Assembly (NCBI GenBank): GCA_050084985.1
Contig: JBITNC010000001.1
Span: 160,580,001 to 160,644,000, forward strand
Source: Nageia nagi
Lineage: Eukaryota; Pinophyta
Direction of reading: 5' to 3'
DNA length: 64,000 bases
A program made the position numbers and the translations under genes. A model generated the notes under the pieces. That model searched no databases, had not been told where the DNA came from, and saw nothing but the letters and a program-made list of their open reading frames with translations. Positions 36,056 to 48,508 of the stretch are shown one piece after another (position 1 is the stretch's first letter; every line of letters starts with the position of its first letter).

Positions 36056-36182
36056 GATCCAAACCCCAAGATACCAAAAGTGAATTCCATTTAGGTGGGA
36101 TAAGGATGATAATACCACCTCTTCCATGATAATGATTAGTAGAATAAAAAGAACTATTGGGCCAAGGAAAGGGATTAGTGCA
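36056..36182 (-). mobile_element. LINE endonuclease, 5' continuation
   Basis: Minus-strand translation HGRGGIIILIPPKWNSLLVS then WGLDP runs into the Gypsy insertion and resumes at 27554 as SNQVVYTIFNIDHKPFRI in the same frame once one GATCC is removed. This is the LINE endonuclease interior. Confidence 0.8.
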
Positions 36183-37130
36183 AGAAGTTTGGTCTAGTTT
36201 AAGGCCAAAATGTGGAAATATTTTCTTTGATTTTCAAATTTTGATACAATTAAATTCAAAATTTGAAGCACTTAAAATGGAATCATGAAAAATATCACTA
36301 CAACAAAAATATTGTGCTTAGAGTCTATTTTTTAAATATATGATTTATTCCACTACCCAAATGATAAATAAAAACCACTTTTTATAATATATTATTTTAG
36401 GACCATACCATCCACATGTCCTTCAATCATAATTTGACCTAAATAAAAGTATTTTTTAAAATCCTGCTGGGAATAGATACCTAAGACATTGAATCTTGTC
36501 TTGGATATTTTCCTATGATTTTTTCATGAATATTTTTTTATTAATTTTGTATTGGTCTTATTTGCTATTTCATAAAGTGCTTGTGTATGAAACACATAAT
36601 TTGAATTAAAATTATTCATTTTTCAATTTTATTATTCTTATATAAAATTATTTGAAGCTTTTCTCCATATAAATGTTTTTGTAACTCCGAAAAAATAAAC
36701 ATTTATTAAGAAAATAATATACCCTCATATTTTAAGTATATGGACTAGTTTCACAAAAAAATAATAGAAAAACATAAAATCTAAGCCAATTGTAAAAATA
36801 TATATATATATATATTTAAAATTTGCACTCTTTCATCTATAAACAATTTCAGTTTCATGAAAAAATTATAACAAAATCACCATCAAACATATCCCCAAAG
36901 TTACAATTTTCTAGTGAAATCAACTATGAACACATACATGCAAGTCCAAGGTTGATAGTTGCCTTAGTAAACCTTTTCCAAGACTAAAATTAATGATGCA
37001 TGAGTAGGAAATTAATTTGAATATATCAAGATCTTGATATAATATAAATTGCATATAACAAGATCTAAAATATCAAGATCTTGATTTTTTTACACTCATT
37101 GAAAAATCATTTTCTGTTATAAAATATATC
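36183..37130 (-). mobile_element. MITE-like element, copy 3 (inverted)
   Basis: Begins gtgcaagaagtttggtctag, the family's right TIR read in inverse, then follows the inverse of copy 1 block by block (aaggccaaaat, aaaatttgaagcactta, ggaatcatgaaaa, tatatgatttattcc). The far TIR is eroded. It abuts the LINE endonuclease and probably inserted in it. Contains an (AT)n run at 36798-36815. Confidence 0.6.
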
Positions 37131-37344
37131 AATCCTATCCCAATTTTTATTTACTTATTACAAAAACAATTCCCAAACACCTAAATTGAGTATGTGAATA
37201 CATCTTCTTATTTTTTATAAATCTTATAAGAATGTAGTGATAGGGGAAGTTATGGAAAGAATCCTTTTTTGTTGTAGACTTAAATATGCTCCATCCCATA
37301 ATCTTCTATAAAATATTTATGCCAAAGTAGGAAGCTAGTATGGG
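37131..37344. other. AT-rich spacer
   Basis: Nothing recognisable. It may include the 5' remainder of the split L1. Confidence 0.4.
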
Positions 37345-38899
37345 ATTTAAAGAAAAGAAAGAAATTATATTAATATCCACAGATGACCAAAAATGGTCAA
37401 TGGGAATGAAGGGTAAACATTTCTAAAGTAGCATGATGGGCTCAGTAGCCCTCACTCAAAGCAAACTATGAAAGGTATAAGAATAATACAAGGGCTAATC
37501 CATAAAAGGAAATAAATAATCAAATAAAGAAACATAGTAGACAAACATGACCAAAAGAGATGTCTCTCATGATTTGTCTAGTTATGCACTATCAATCTAG
37601 TCTATGTTTACATTGGTGCTAATGTAGCTAAAGAAGGTCATGATCCATTGTGACCTCAATGAACTTAGATTGGTATGCACCCTTAGTCTGGTATGTTAAG
37701 TAGGTTGAGGTAAGTCCTCAATCCTCCTCCTATGATCTGCCTCTTTTAAGGCAACTTAGAAGAAAGCGGTAATCAAGCAATCACCTATCTAGTGCTGGGA
37801 GGAAGATTATACACATTTTTGAAGAAGGAAAGTCTCTTTGAGATAGAGTGCTAAATAATGGTAGTTTGGGAAATAAAAGAATATCGAAAATGAGCTATGG
37901 TCATCCTAAAAAAGATAGTGATATCACCCATGAATATCATAATAAATGAACATCTAAAGATGAAATGATCCTCAATCTTGGGCTCTATCAAGTATAATTG
38001 GTAGATTCAATGCTCATGTGCCAATAGTGATCAATCTTGATCTAAAGTTGATGGGAGAACACTTTAAACTAGCCTAGAAACATCTTTAAGCTAAGAGGGA
38101 GGTGTATACATATGTAATCAGGAGGTCAAATCAACCCTCTATCAATCTTTAAGAAATGATGACAGTAGTGCAATAGTTTAAGTGTGCAAGGAGGCTAGGG
38201 GAAACCTAAGTGCACTTAATATAGGCCCTTTAAAGGATATCTTTGATAGAAGCTAACATAACATATGGGTCTCTATGTGTGTCTCTTTGGGGTATACATA
38301 ACTAGTCTAATAAAAATTTGAAGCTTTGTAATGCCTTAGAGGCCTTAGAGAACCAACACCAGTGATAACCCTGAGTTATCAAGTCCATGGATGATGCTAA
38401 TGATCTAGAGGGGAGTCAATCCTCTCTACTCGTAGAAGAAAAGGTGTGGAGGTGATGAATAAAAAGGACCATCAATGCAAGGGATAGTATCTATAAAGGT
38501 TGGTAACCAAACTCTGCCAGCATTATGTGGTGTAAAATAGATCTCTTGCTCCAAATAGAGTGAGATAGGATGCCAACCTGGATCCTCTCAACTATTATCT
38601 AATTTAAGCTCCTTAAGCTAGGGCCCTAAACCTCATAACCATATAATACTATGGGAGTGATCAAAGTATGGAATAATTGAAGCTTGGATGGGATATCCTA
38701 GAAATGGAGTTGGACACACTATCTCTCCAGGGAGGAAACTACTACATATCCTCATCATAATATTGGTGGGGCTATCACTTGCATAGATAATTAATGTCCC
38801 ATGAGGAGAACTCCCAAGTATGTGTAAGATGTGGTAGTCTTAATAACCCTCTCTTTGTAAGTGATATGAGTCTGATAAATAATGACCTTCGAGGTGTTG

Positions 38900-39900
38900 A
38901 AGATAATAATATTAGTTTTATTGAGATTAACCACCAAGTCCTATCTAGTGTTGAATAAATCGAGGGTATCCATCAAATGCTAAAGACCCTCTATTGTATG
39001 TGAGAGTAATATAATATCATCAATAAAGAGAAGGATGGGAATACAAGTGCTATGGAGAAGAAACCTAGTGTTGATTCCTATTGTCTCAAGCGTAAGTGAC
39101 TTCAACTCATCAATATAAAGATCAAAGAGAGTTAGAGAAAGTGGGAAACCCAAATTCACTCTGATGGTGCTATGAATCATGCTAGATAGATCATATACAA
39201 TATCCACCCACCTTAAAATTGATTCATATAATTTCGATATGGTTGTAAGGCCTATCTCAAAGATCCCTAATCATCTAATCCTATCCAAATCTATAAAATA
39301 GTTGAAAAATAGGGTCTTCCAAAACTTAGCCTCCTAAATAATCACTTGAAGAGTGAGGATGTGGTCGATGGTGTGGTGATCTCTATGTAAACCTACCTAT
39401 CCTCCTTCTATAAATCCTCTAACATCTCCCAGCTGAGATGTGTATTCCTCAATAATGACGGTATAAAGATTGGCCATAGTGTGGCCAATCATAATGGTGC
39501 AATAATTGCTCAAATCATAAGGGTCACCTTATTTATGGATGGGGTGCATAATATTTAGGGTCCAAGGAGTGGGAAATCCAATGCAAATGATGGTGTTGAA
39601 GAGATGGGAGAGGAAGGGGGTAATATGGAACTAGCATGCTTGAGATATTCACCTAAAAGGTTTTTTAGGTCAAGCACTTTTCCAAAAATTAGCTTATAAA
39701 TGGTTTTATGGATGATGAGAGGGGAAACTAAGTCAGAGGAGGAAGGGTGAGTGATAATAGGTGAAGGGATGTGGTTAGGATTGGTGTAGATTTGAGAGGC
39801 ATAAATGCTCCAATCCTGTAAGGTGAGATGGCTAGTGTGGTATCTTCTAGGTGAGAAGAGAGTCAAAATGATTTAGGATCATTTTGGAGTATCAAAATGA
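38900..39900 (-). pseudogene. Reverse transcriptase of second LINE
   Basis: Contains KLIFGKVLDLKNLLGEYLKH (39.6-39.7 kb) early, then the RT core PLSLTLFDLYIDELKSL and FIDDIILLS. In the usual RT the ADD reads Y/F-A-D-D; here it is FIDD. Broken by stops and shifts. Confidence 0.7.
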
Positions 39901-40599
39901 TTTATCATCATATTTTATCTAAGAAGTGGCACTTCTTGGTCTGTGAGAGTTGATGGTAATAGCAGTGTAGGGAATGGATGACATGAGGGGGGTTTGTGAA
40001 GGTGATATTTTGTTAAAGTTGGTGGTTGTTAGATTTACATTGCACATCAAATCATTAGTTTGCTAGGGAATGGATAGGACATTGGGAAATGGTGGGATAT
40101 GGATGTTGTGAGGGAAAATCTACATGATAGTGGAATATAGGGTATCAAAAATGAAAAGTGTCTAATCATTTATGGAGGAGAAAGAGTGCATACAGGAAAG
40201 ATTTTATTTTAGGATAAAGCTATAATTAGAGGCAAGATCTCGATCAAAATAGATGACTGTATGAGGTGCAAGAGGGGTGGGTTGATGGGCTGACATGGGG
40301 GTGATGAGGGGGACATCTATGAGAGAAAGTATCAGGTTGACATGGTTGTTGAAGGGGATACAAGGGGTTACATAGAAGGTTTGACATAGGGAAAGAAGTG
40401 GAAGGATAACAAGGATGTATTCAACATTGGACTCACCTACATGAGGAAAATTTGTGTGATGACAAGAGTGGGGAAATCAAGCAATTCCATTTAGAATGAT
40501 GAGGTCATGAGTCTCTCTAATATCAAGAAGAGATCTTCTATAGATTGATGTAGGCATACTATCATCAGATGCTCATTAGAGTATAGAATCCCATTCTAA

Positions 40600-41097
40600 A
40601 GCCCTAAGGTAGAGAGAATCTTCTTGGTCATCAAAATACTACATTTGGAGACTCCCTATTCTACCATTGAAATCCCCTACCAAGATGATATCTCCTTGCA
40701 TTGCATATCTAAAGATCTCAAGGAAGAGGTCCAAGAATGGAGACTAACCCTATCCATGGATGGTATAATGAGAGGTCAATAGAGGAAAATAATAGCCTGC
40801 TATGTAAAGTCTCTAGAGAGGTGGTGATATTACAATGGATAACTAAATGTATTATGCATGCATGTTAATCCCCTCCACTCACATCCTAAAATGTAAATGA
40901 TCACTGATCAAGAAGGATACCCCTCTTACACCACACTTGTAGCTACCTCGATGTGTAGATTTTATAAATGTAGAGACCCAAGAATAACCAGTAAATGGGG
41001 GAAGACCCTTGACAACACTCTCATGTGTCTCTATGAAAATAATTAAGTCTATATTATGGATGATATCATAGATGGATCCAAATGAAGACCAAATCAT
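40600..41097 (-). pseudogene. Endonuclease of second LINE
   Basis: The frame 41097-40879 shows IDLIIFIETHES (the ETH/E catalytic block of AP-type endonucleases), FTGYSWVSTF and GVRGVSFLI. It continues broken with NLVGDF-type sequence near 40660-40690. Confidence 0.7.
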
Positions 41098-41199
41098 AAC
41101 ATTATAGTTCCAAAATGTAAATGTGAGAATTGTAGTGGTATCATGCTGGTATCATTATGGAGGTTTGGTGTGAACCCATCTTGGGAGGGGTGTCATGGA

Positions 41200-41832
41200 T
41201 GAATACCCTACAATCTCAAAGAATAACCTATTTGTTATCTTTCCTAGCTTCTACTACCAACACTCTAGATTTCCAGAGCTCATCAACCTAGATGTGAGTG
41301 AGATTAGCATTGAAGTACATATTGGTAGAGAGAGAATAATTTTTGTTTTTCTCTTAGAGCATGAAGATGATTTTCTATTTAATGAAAGAGGATGATAAGA
41401 TATTTAGCCTAGGTGAACTAAGCTTTCTATATAATGATATTTTGCAACTCTAGTGTATCATGAAGAAAATCAAGACTGGCTTTTTAAGGTTCGTAAGATT
41501 TTGGTAGTCCTCTAACTCATTTATTAAGGGCTTTCAATTGATGCAACTATTCTTCTTCAAATTTTTCATTCACAACAAGTTCTACTAGTATAGAATTTTT
41601 CTTACCCTTAACTACTTGGACCCAAGTGGTTTGATTCTCCACCTATTTTTTGCATTGATTATTGTTGGGTTGTAGTGGCTTGTATAAATTGTTCCTAATG
41701 TGAAATGATCATAAAATGCTTGATTTTGATCTTAGAGATAGATTCATGAAGTTATTGTATTTGTTGGATTTTATCATTAGGAGGGGTCTGGATTGTCTCA
41801 ATGCTTTTGAGTCTAATTTCTTGTTCGTGTAC
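41200..41832 (-). pseudogene. ORF1-like region of second LINE
   Basis: Minus-strand translation is rich in Q, K, E and I (QTPPNDKIQQIQ, LHESISKIKIKHF), consistent with the coiled coil of a LINE ORF1, with several stops. It follows the CstF77-like frame directly. Confidence 0.35.
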
Positions 41833-42216
41833 TTAGGCTTGTAGAGTAATAAAAAGATCCCTCTGTTTAGATTTTATTATCATGAGGGAGGATATCAACT
41901 CTATTAAATTATGAAGATAATTGAAGAGGCATAGAGTGAATATTTTTCTTATTACATTATCATTTTTGGTAGCCATTTGTGCCTCTACATAAAGTCTCCA
42001 ATACTTGGCATATGTGGGGAATACAAGAAGTAGTTTTTCATATATAGGTTCTACCTTAGAAATAGGCCTTTTATAGGCTTCACTAATAAGTTTATACAAA
42101 GAATACACATTATGGTTATCAAGAAGAAGTTTCTCCCTTGTTGTCTTCTCCTTCTTAGTTGGGGGTAGGCCAAAGTGAGCAAAACTCTTTGAGAGAGCTA
42201 CCATGGTAGGAAGCAC
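41833..42216 (-). pseudogene. CstF77-like HAT-repeat fragment fused to LINE ORF1
   Basis: Residues 36-99 of this 127-residue frame (nt 42111-41920) read like the N-terminal HAT repeats of plant cleavage stimulation factor 77: PISKVEPIYEKLLLVFPT, AKYWRLYVEAQMATKND and IRKIFTLCLFN match the family pattern (PI-x-A-x-PIYEQLL-x-x-FPT, AKYWKQYVEA-x-MA-x-ND, KQIFSRCLL). CstF77 is a scaffold of the pre-mRNA 3' cleavage complex. The match stops at residue 99, about where a host exon would end. The remaining residues look like LINE ORF1 coiled coil, so this is likely a captured exon. The full gene is absent. Confidence 0.6.
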
Positions 42217-42340
42217 ACAAAGTGTTTGATAAAATGTTTGGAGATTTGGATGAGAAAATCCTTTGTTGTATTGGAGATTTAGTTAATGGAATATGGATTA
42301 TAAATTGTACTAAGAACACCACCCTAAAGTAAGATATCAT

Positions 42341-44195
42341 GCCCTACTCAAAAGAAGATGTCTCCTCCAATCACAAACATGAAGAAGGTGTAGAGAGGGT
42401 TTTCTATTACTAATTCTATGCAGGAGTTAAGAAGATTTAGGATGAAAGGAGGGCCAATGATGAGCAAGGGTAGCTGGAATCTCTATAGATCTAGAATAGA
42501 AGTTACATGAGGAGAGCATGTAGACATGGGCAAATAGGATTCGCATGCATGCACATGAAGATAGGAGTCATGTAGGGAGAGGATTTTAGTACTTAGAATA
42601 ATGATGGAAGATAAAGGAATTTAAGGAGATATTTCAATTTTACTTAGAAATACTAGGATAAAAATTATAATCTTCAATTCCATATAAATATTAATTTCAT
42701 ACAACCATGGTGAGATAGGAAATTGAAGGATATAATACACATTTTTCTTACTTTAAATATATATACATACAACTCTCTATAGTCTTCAACATGTCTTCAA
42801 ATCCTAAATATCTACATCATTAACAATGCCCTTTTATATGGAAATCTCCTTCATTCCATCATCCATTATAGTATAATTAAATTTGATCCATCCACACACA
42901 AGTTTCTACAAAATAAAATTATTTAGATGCATTTCAAGTTGGAAAGTTTTATTGATTATTGTATAGCTTGGAAACATTTAGGTATAATAAGTACATCTTA
43001 GATTAGCGATATGTGTGAGCACATATATTTGATTATTTTCTCTTTTTTATTCATTTCTTATTTCTATTATATATATTATACCCTTATTCAAAATTTCATT
43101 TTTTATTTATTGTGTTAAATGGTGAACTATCTCCCCTATAAGATGGTAAATTATTTCTTTATTAAAAACTTATTCTCTACCATTAGTCCTTTATCAAAAT
43201 GTCAACCACTTCTAAAAACCTACATCAAATGGTAAACCATTTATTTTATCCATAGGTAAATCATCTCACTATTTATACCTAACTTATTGATCACTCTAGT
43301 GGAGAGATAATCTAAATAATGATCTCTCATGTGATCACTCCATGAGTCAAACCATACATCAATGGATCTAATAGTATCAACTATAGTTTGTATAAAAGAC
43401 GTGATTTATTTTTTCTTACAAGTCATTGATATTTTAAGTAATACTATCTTGTATTTACTGTTCTACAAATTATTTTATCCTAAAGTATTTTAGGTATTAT
43501 CCATCTACCTATTTCACTATATAAATCATGGGAGTTAGTTCTTACTTTTGCAAGGTATTTTAGATATTTTCCATCAAGGTGTTTTAATTATATAAAGTTT
43601 ATAAATTGTAAAATATAATAAGATCATTTTCAATATTATAATTCCATATAGATTATTTATTTAGAAATTGAAATCTTTTCATTTAGCTTGTACTTTTATC
43701 AAAAATTAATGGATTGATAGAAAGAAATAAAGATATTGTTGAGATAAATTCTTCTATTGTAAGGAACAAGTTTATTGTAATAGGACCTCTAGGTATCAAA
43801 GTATTATAAGGGAATCAAACCCCACCCCTTATAAATTCCACATCATTAAAAGAGCCCTACTATTATTAAAGGTTTTTATACTACCTACTATTGTGATGTC
43901 ATACTTTACTTGATTGAATATGTTGGGAAAAGCCAATATCCTTTATCAATAATAGGTCATCCCCTTTATCATAATAGTGGTGTTAATATTAATCAAATAT
44001 TTAAATATTTTTAACCTTTCAAAAATATTCCATCATCTTAACCTTTCCTTCCCTATTGCATTTTCTAATTTATATTGTATCTTTAACCCAGCCACTTCCT
44101 TGAATCCATTGTATGTGGTACATTAAGGTATTGTGATAATATGGGGTTCTAGCTAGATGAATTATTCCCATTAGGGAAATGATTTATTTCATATT
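42341..44195. other. Intergenic, AT-rich
   Basis: The left 300 bp may be 5' sequence of the second LINE. Beyond that I see no ORF or bounded repeat. An aaatggtaaacca-like motif recurs loosely near 43110-43260. Confidence 0.4.
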
Positions 44196-44556
44196 AGGAT
44201 CCTAATTTTTTTGAATCTGAATTTTTCCCCCATGCTTCCTCTTCAAGTGAACTCAACATCTTACTTCCACACTTATGCTTATTGGATACATGCATGGTAT
44301 GATCCTAAATTAGTGTATTTTAAAAATTAATTTTTATTCATACCTATTAAAATTTAGTTTCTATCATATGGGTATTAGAATAAATTACATATTTGAAAAC
44401 TAGACTCTAAGAACTACATTTTCATCTCAATTACCTTTTTCATAATTCAATGTCTAAGTGCTTCAAATTTTGAGATCAGTTATATCAAAACTTAAAAAAC
44501 AAAGAGAATATTTTTACTTTTTGGCCATAAAGTGGATTCAACTTCTTGCATTGACC
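44196..44556. mobile_element. MITE-like element, copy 4 (rearranged)
   Basis: 44196-44277 is the family's left end in inverse (aggatcctaatttttttgaa ... cttcaagtgaactcaacatc). 44284-44556 is the right end in direct orientation, finishing aaagtggattcaacttcttg. The middle is lost and the two ends now face the same side. Confidence 0.55.
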
Positions 44557-45320
44557 TAGTCCTACTGCTTACACATAGATGTTCGCATGCCACCTATCAT
44601 CTTTCACTATGTTCAATTCATTGACACTACAAATTGTAGTGCTCATCATAAAAGTATATCCATGACTATATGAAACTCTCTAGAATATCTCATTATCCAT
44701 TTTTATGCCATAAAATATGATGAAAATATTCTTACCTAATATACGATGAATTTATAGATGTAAGAAAATTTGCTAGAATAGATGGTACATTACGAAAGGG
44801 AAGTTGTTAGATCATATTGGGGAGTTCCAACTTGTATCAAATACCTATAATAGATTACTATAACATAAAGCATCAATGAAAAGGAAAAGAAAATACAAAG
44901 GTAATATGAACTTTATGCTTACTTGGTGTATGTAATGCTAGTGGATCACTATATTTTTAGTAGGCATTTGGTTCTCTAACTAGACTATGATGGTATGTCA
45001 AACCCAAGCTCTTATGGTCGACCCTAGGTACTAACCATTTATGAATTGACCAAGTTTGATAATTGATCTTCCATTTATGAAAGTGCATCCTTACCTCAGA
45101 GAAGGAAGTTGATAATAGTATTGCCATCCCATCAATAGAAAATGCAAGATACAATTGCCCTAATGTGAAACTCCCATTGGAAGACCTATTGCTTGATATA
45201 AAGGACACCTCCCTCTTGAGAAGCTCTTCTCCACTCCCCAACTTTACCCTATTGTTTTCTTATTAAGATGATCAACTAAAAAATAACACAACAAAGAGAA
45301 GAACAGCTCAGATAATATAA
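44557..45320 (-). other. Unassigned stretch with a 94-codon minus ORF
   Basis: The ORF at 45241-44957 (MGSGEELLKREVSFISSNRS ...) has no recognised domain. Nothing else supported. Confidence 0.25.
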
Positions 45321-45512
45321 TATGGTTACAGAAGTGTGCGAATGAGAAAATGGAAGAAATGGATATCAAAAGTTCAAGTCCCTAATTCCCCAACCAAGAT
45401 TTGGTTGGGCTTCTATCGTACCCCTCAAAATGCTACTCAAGCCTTCAACTATGCACTTAATTGTTTAAGGGGACTTAATGTCAATTTTAATTTCCCTAAA
45501 TACCTACCATAA
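45321..45512 (+). pseudogene. AP2/ERF DNA-binding domain fragment
   Basis: A 63-codon frame, closed by TAA at 45510, gives YGYRSVRMRKWKKWISKVQV, then IWLGFYRTPQNATQAFNYAL, then NCLRGLNVNFNFPKYLP. This covers essentially the whole AP2 domain: YRGVR start, KW, IWLGxxxTPxxAxxAxxxAL, and the RGxxxxxNFP end. Position 14 is Ile, closer to the DREB type (Val) than to ERF (Ala). A TAA lies directly upstream and no start codon or transactivation region is attached, so it is a domain-sized relic. Confidence 0.8.
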
Positions 45513-46953
45513 TTTTCCTGTAACATTTATTCATCTTCATCCCTTTTCAAAATTCAGGTTGTAACAACCAACTTTTTATTGCAAGAATCTTTGCAATCAA
45601 GGATTTAATGTTATTGGCTAACCCATAGCTGAATGGTTAAATTTGAGATTTCAAATTTTGGATTTGGCTATTAAGGTGGGTTCTACTTCCAACATATTCA
45701 CCTTAATTTTATTTATTTTTTTATTTTTATTGGAATGTATGCCTACATTTAAAGCATATATGGCTTGTTATATACCTTGAAATTATACATTAAAAAATAT
45801 TATTGGCATATTTGCCTATTGTAGTGAATATATATGACTTAGTTGTGCTTTACTATTCTCATCATGTTCAAACAAATGGATGATATTTTTGTGATGGATT
45901 TGTATGGATCAACATTAAACTAAATAAAGAAAATGTTACAATAAGTTTTTCTTCCTTGAAAACTAACCCATGTAAAATATAAAAGATTTAAAAAATAGAA
46001 AAACAAAAATTAAACATACATTTAAAAAAATTGCATCATTATTGTGAAGTAATTTAAATTTTAACATTAATTTTTTTGAGACAAAAAAAGAAAATATATG
46101 AGTTAAGTATTTGAATGATTATTTACCTTATATCTATATATTTCATATTTTGAATCTTAGAAAAGTATAACATGACTTGAAATTGATTATCTCATTTTCG
46201 AACAGGTTTCAAGATTGATCACCCTCCTATTAAAAATTATTTTTAGGGGGGTCTTAAAATTTTCTCCTTGAGGATTTAGAGGCTTGTGACTCTTCAAGTC
46301 TTCAAGAACTTTATTAATTGGAAAAGACAATAAAGTATTTAGACATAGCTTTGATAAGATACGACTAATCCATTGATTTTGGTGTAGTAATATACGTTGA
46401 TTTGTCATTTATCACTATGTATTAGGATTTGTCACCTATTTAGCTTGCTTAACTTCCTTTCCTCTTGTTAGGGAAGTTCTTACATATGTATTTGATATTC
46501 CCTTAAAGGAGAGAATAGATTTAACTATTCAATTTAAATTTAAATATATAATATAAATTAGAATAATAATAAAAATAACAAAAAAATTAACAATTAAAAA
46601 AAAAATAATAATCAAAAACAACAACAACAACAACAACAACAATAAAAATAATAATAATTCATTAATAAGTATAATTCTTTACTAAATACTTTGTTACTTT
46701 TTAGATGTATTCATTACACAAAGCTACAATTATTAAGTTATTTTGATTAGATGATACGAATGATATTATTTATATATGACTTTTAATATTCTTCTTTTAT
46801 GAAAAATAATAATTCAAACACTTAATTGATATAACAAATCAAAAGATTTAAAAAGAGGAAAATAAAACAAAATATCATCTTAGTGTAAAATAGCTCACTA
46901 CAAAATCACACCGTAAAATGTGTTGTACGATTTTTATCTTATTTCAATTAACT
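45513..46953. other. Intergenic, AT-rich
   Basis: Contains an (AAC)n microsatellite at 46616-46642 and ATA-rich runs. The minus ORF at 46187-46408 is not recognised. Confidence 0.5.
46616..46642. repeat. (AAC)n microsatellite
   Basis: About nine perfect aac units in an A-rich context. Confidence 0.9.
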
Positions 46954-46989
46954 TTTGCTAATAAAAGAAATAATGCTTACTATAGTGAT

Positions 46990-47310
46990 TTATTGTGTGT
47001 ATGTCCGTGAATATCCCAAAACTTGTGAGATCGACAGGCGGATTAATGCAAACCTCGTAAGAGTGTACATCTACGAGAGTTGCATGTGCATACTTAAGAA
47101 GAGCCATGTGCTGTGCGGATTAGAGAATTTAGAGTAACTATTTCCTTTACATTAAATTCTGTACTCCGCTAGGTATAGCCCTCATCTTTCTCCTTTGTAA
47201 TCCGAAGGACAATTCGAAAAGCCAGTCCACTGATATCTGCCCAGTTCCTTAGTTCTAGTTCTGTCTCTGCTGTGCTCGTCCAAGGCCCTGTGCAGCTTCT
47301 AGGAATTGCC
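46990..47310 (+). promoter_or_regulatory. 5' flank of UGT copy A, shared with copy C
   Basis: Aligns with 60780-61138: ggattaatgcaaacctcg, aagaagagccat, ccagtccactgatatctgcc and cagttccttag are common. A homologous upstream region means copies A and C arose by DNA duplication, not retrocopying. No certain TATA box is picked out. Confidence 0.6.
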
Positions 47311-47927
47311 ATGGAAGGAAATAATAACAACGTAGCCATGTTCCCTTTCATCGCGCAGGGCCATTTCATACCCTTCATTTCCCTCGCTAAAATGCTTGTT
47401 TCTCAATGTCTCAAAGTCACGCTACTCACACAACTGCCAATACCCCCAAACTCCAATCCCAATTGAATGGAGACCCTCTTGGATCTGATATTCGTCTGGT
47501 GTCTCTTCCCCTTCCGCACATTGATGGAAAGCACTGATGTTCTGTCCACAATCCAATCCCAATTGTTGGTTTGCTACTCCCATAAGCTGTCACCAACCTT
47601 CGAGAAATGGTTTGAGACGACGCAGCAGAGCCTCTCTGCATAATAAGCGACGTTTTCCTCTGTTATTGGTTACCCGCTTCTGCTTCCAGGTTCGGAATTC
47701 CCTGCGTGGCCTTCCATGAATTTGGTGCCTTTGGGGCGTCTGTCATGCAATATCTCTTCACAAATCATGTCGACGATGTCATTAGTGGCCGTGAAATAAT
47801 ACAGATCCGAGACCATGCTGAACGGGCAGCCATGCTGAAAGAATCGATCAAGGGATGGTCGGGTGAGGCGTGTGTTGAAGCTTTTGTGTCTCACATCCGC
47901 AGCACCAGCGGTCAATTTAATATATAA
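47311..47927 (+). pseudogene. UDP-glycosyltransferase pseudogene, copy A (internal deletion)
   Basis: Starts MEGNNNNVAMFPFIAQGHFI, the N-terminal acceptor-side motif of plant family 1 UGTs (the His of QGH is the usual catalytic base). Frames then shift: RLVSLPLPHIDG, ESTDVLSTIQSQLL and FGAFGASVMQYLFTN are readable in turn. Near 47815 the sequence jumps from EIIQIRDH to AERAAMLKESIKGWSGE, the C-terminus in copy C. About 0.73 kb, including the whole sugar-nucleotide-binding PSPG box, is gone. It cannot be catalytic. Family 1 UGTs move sugar from UDP-sugar to small molecules in the cytosol. Confidence 0.88.
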
Positions 47928-48332
47928 GTTCATAATAGTTTTCTATCTTCTTCCCGAGCAACATTCTACATTTTATTCTTGTGAATTATATTACCAGCAA
48001 CCCTATTGTTGACGATATATAGTTAACCTTCACGAAACCATGAATGAATTCATTCAGGAGAGTTATGGATAATGTGAAAAAGTGGAGGATTTGTCTTAAT
48101 ATGAGCAGTTAAATTTAGAGTTTATAGTTTTATCTGAAAGTCATTCCTCTACGCCTGGGATACATTAAATAATGAATTGTTTGATTGTTTCAATCAAAAG
48201 ATACTGTTAATATATTTGTTGTAGTATTCTTTTCGTCAATATTATATTTAAAAAGTAATAATTAATTTTTAATTTATTAAAATAATTAATTAAAAATATA
48301 TTATAATAATAATTAAAAATAAATTATTTAAT
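47928..48332 (+). other. 3' flank of UGT copy A
   Basis: Homologous to 57401-57725 and 62499-62870 (ttttctatcttcttcccgag, ctacattttatt, gaggatttgtcttaatatga). It ends at the L1 insertion and resumes at 54256. Confidence 0.75.
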
Positions 48333-48508
48333 AGAAAAAGTTCTACAACTTTACATGTTTTGGAGGAGTCGAGTGTTAATGTGTTTTGAGTATTTTACAT
48401 CGCTTTCACATCGTCTTTCTTTGGGAAGGGTGTAGGAGTTTTTGAGCTTTATCATTTGTCCATTCCGTAATTAATCCACCTTGGGTGGAGCCTCTGTTGT
48501 GTTTATTA

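Larger units (their letters stand above)
37345..42340 (-). mobile_element. Second LINE family, minus strand, decayed
   Basis: A different LINE from the L1 copies. In minus-strand order: an ORF1-like region (42216-41200), endonuclease (41097-40600), reverse transcriptase (about 39900-38900) and a 3' region to about 37345. RT shows NLGFPLSLTLFDLYIDEL and LLFIDDIILLSHTIEGL, the latter aligning with the catalytic ADD block. The motif layout resembles non-L1 LINE clades that lack a poly-A tail. Both edges are estimates. Confidence 0.7.

Noticed and set aside
47169-47378. Minus-strand ORF at the UGT copy A start
   Set aside because: Overlaps the conserved UGT 5' flank and N-terminus and has no matching domain.
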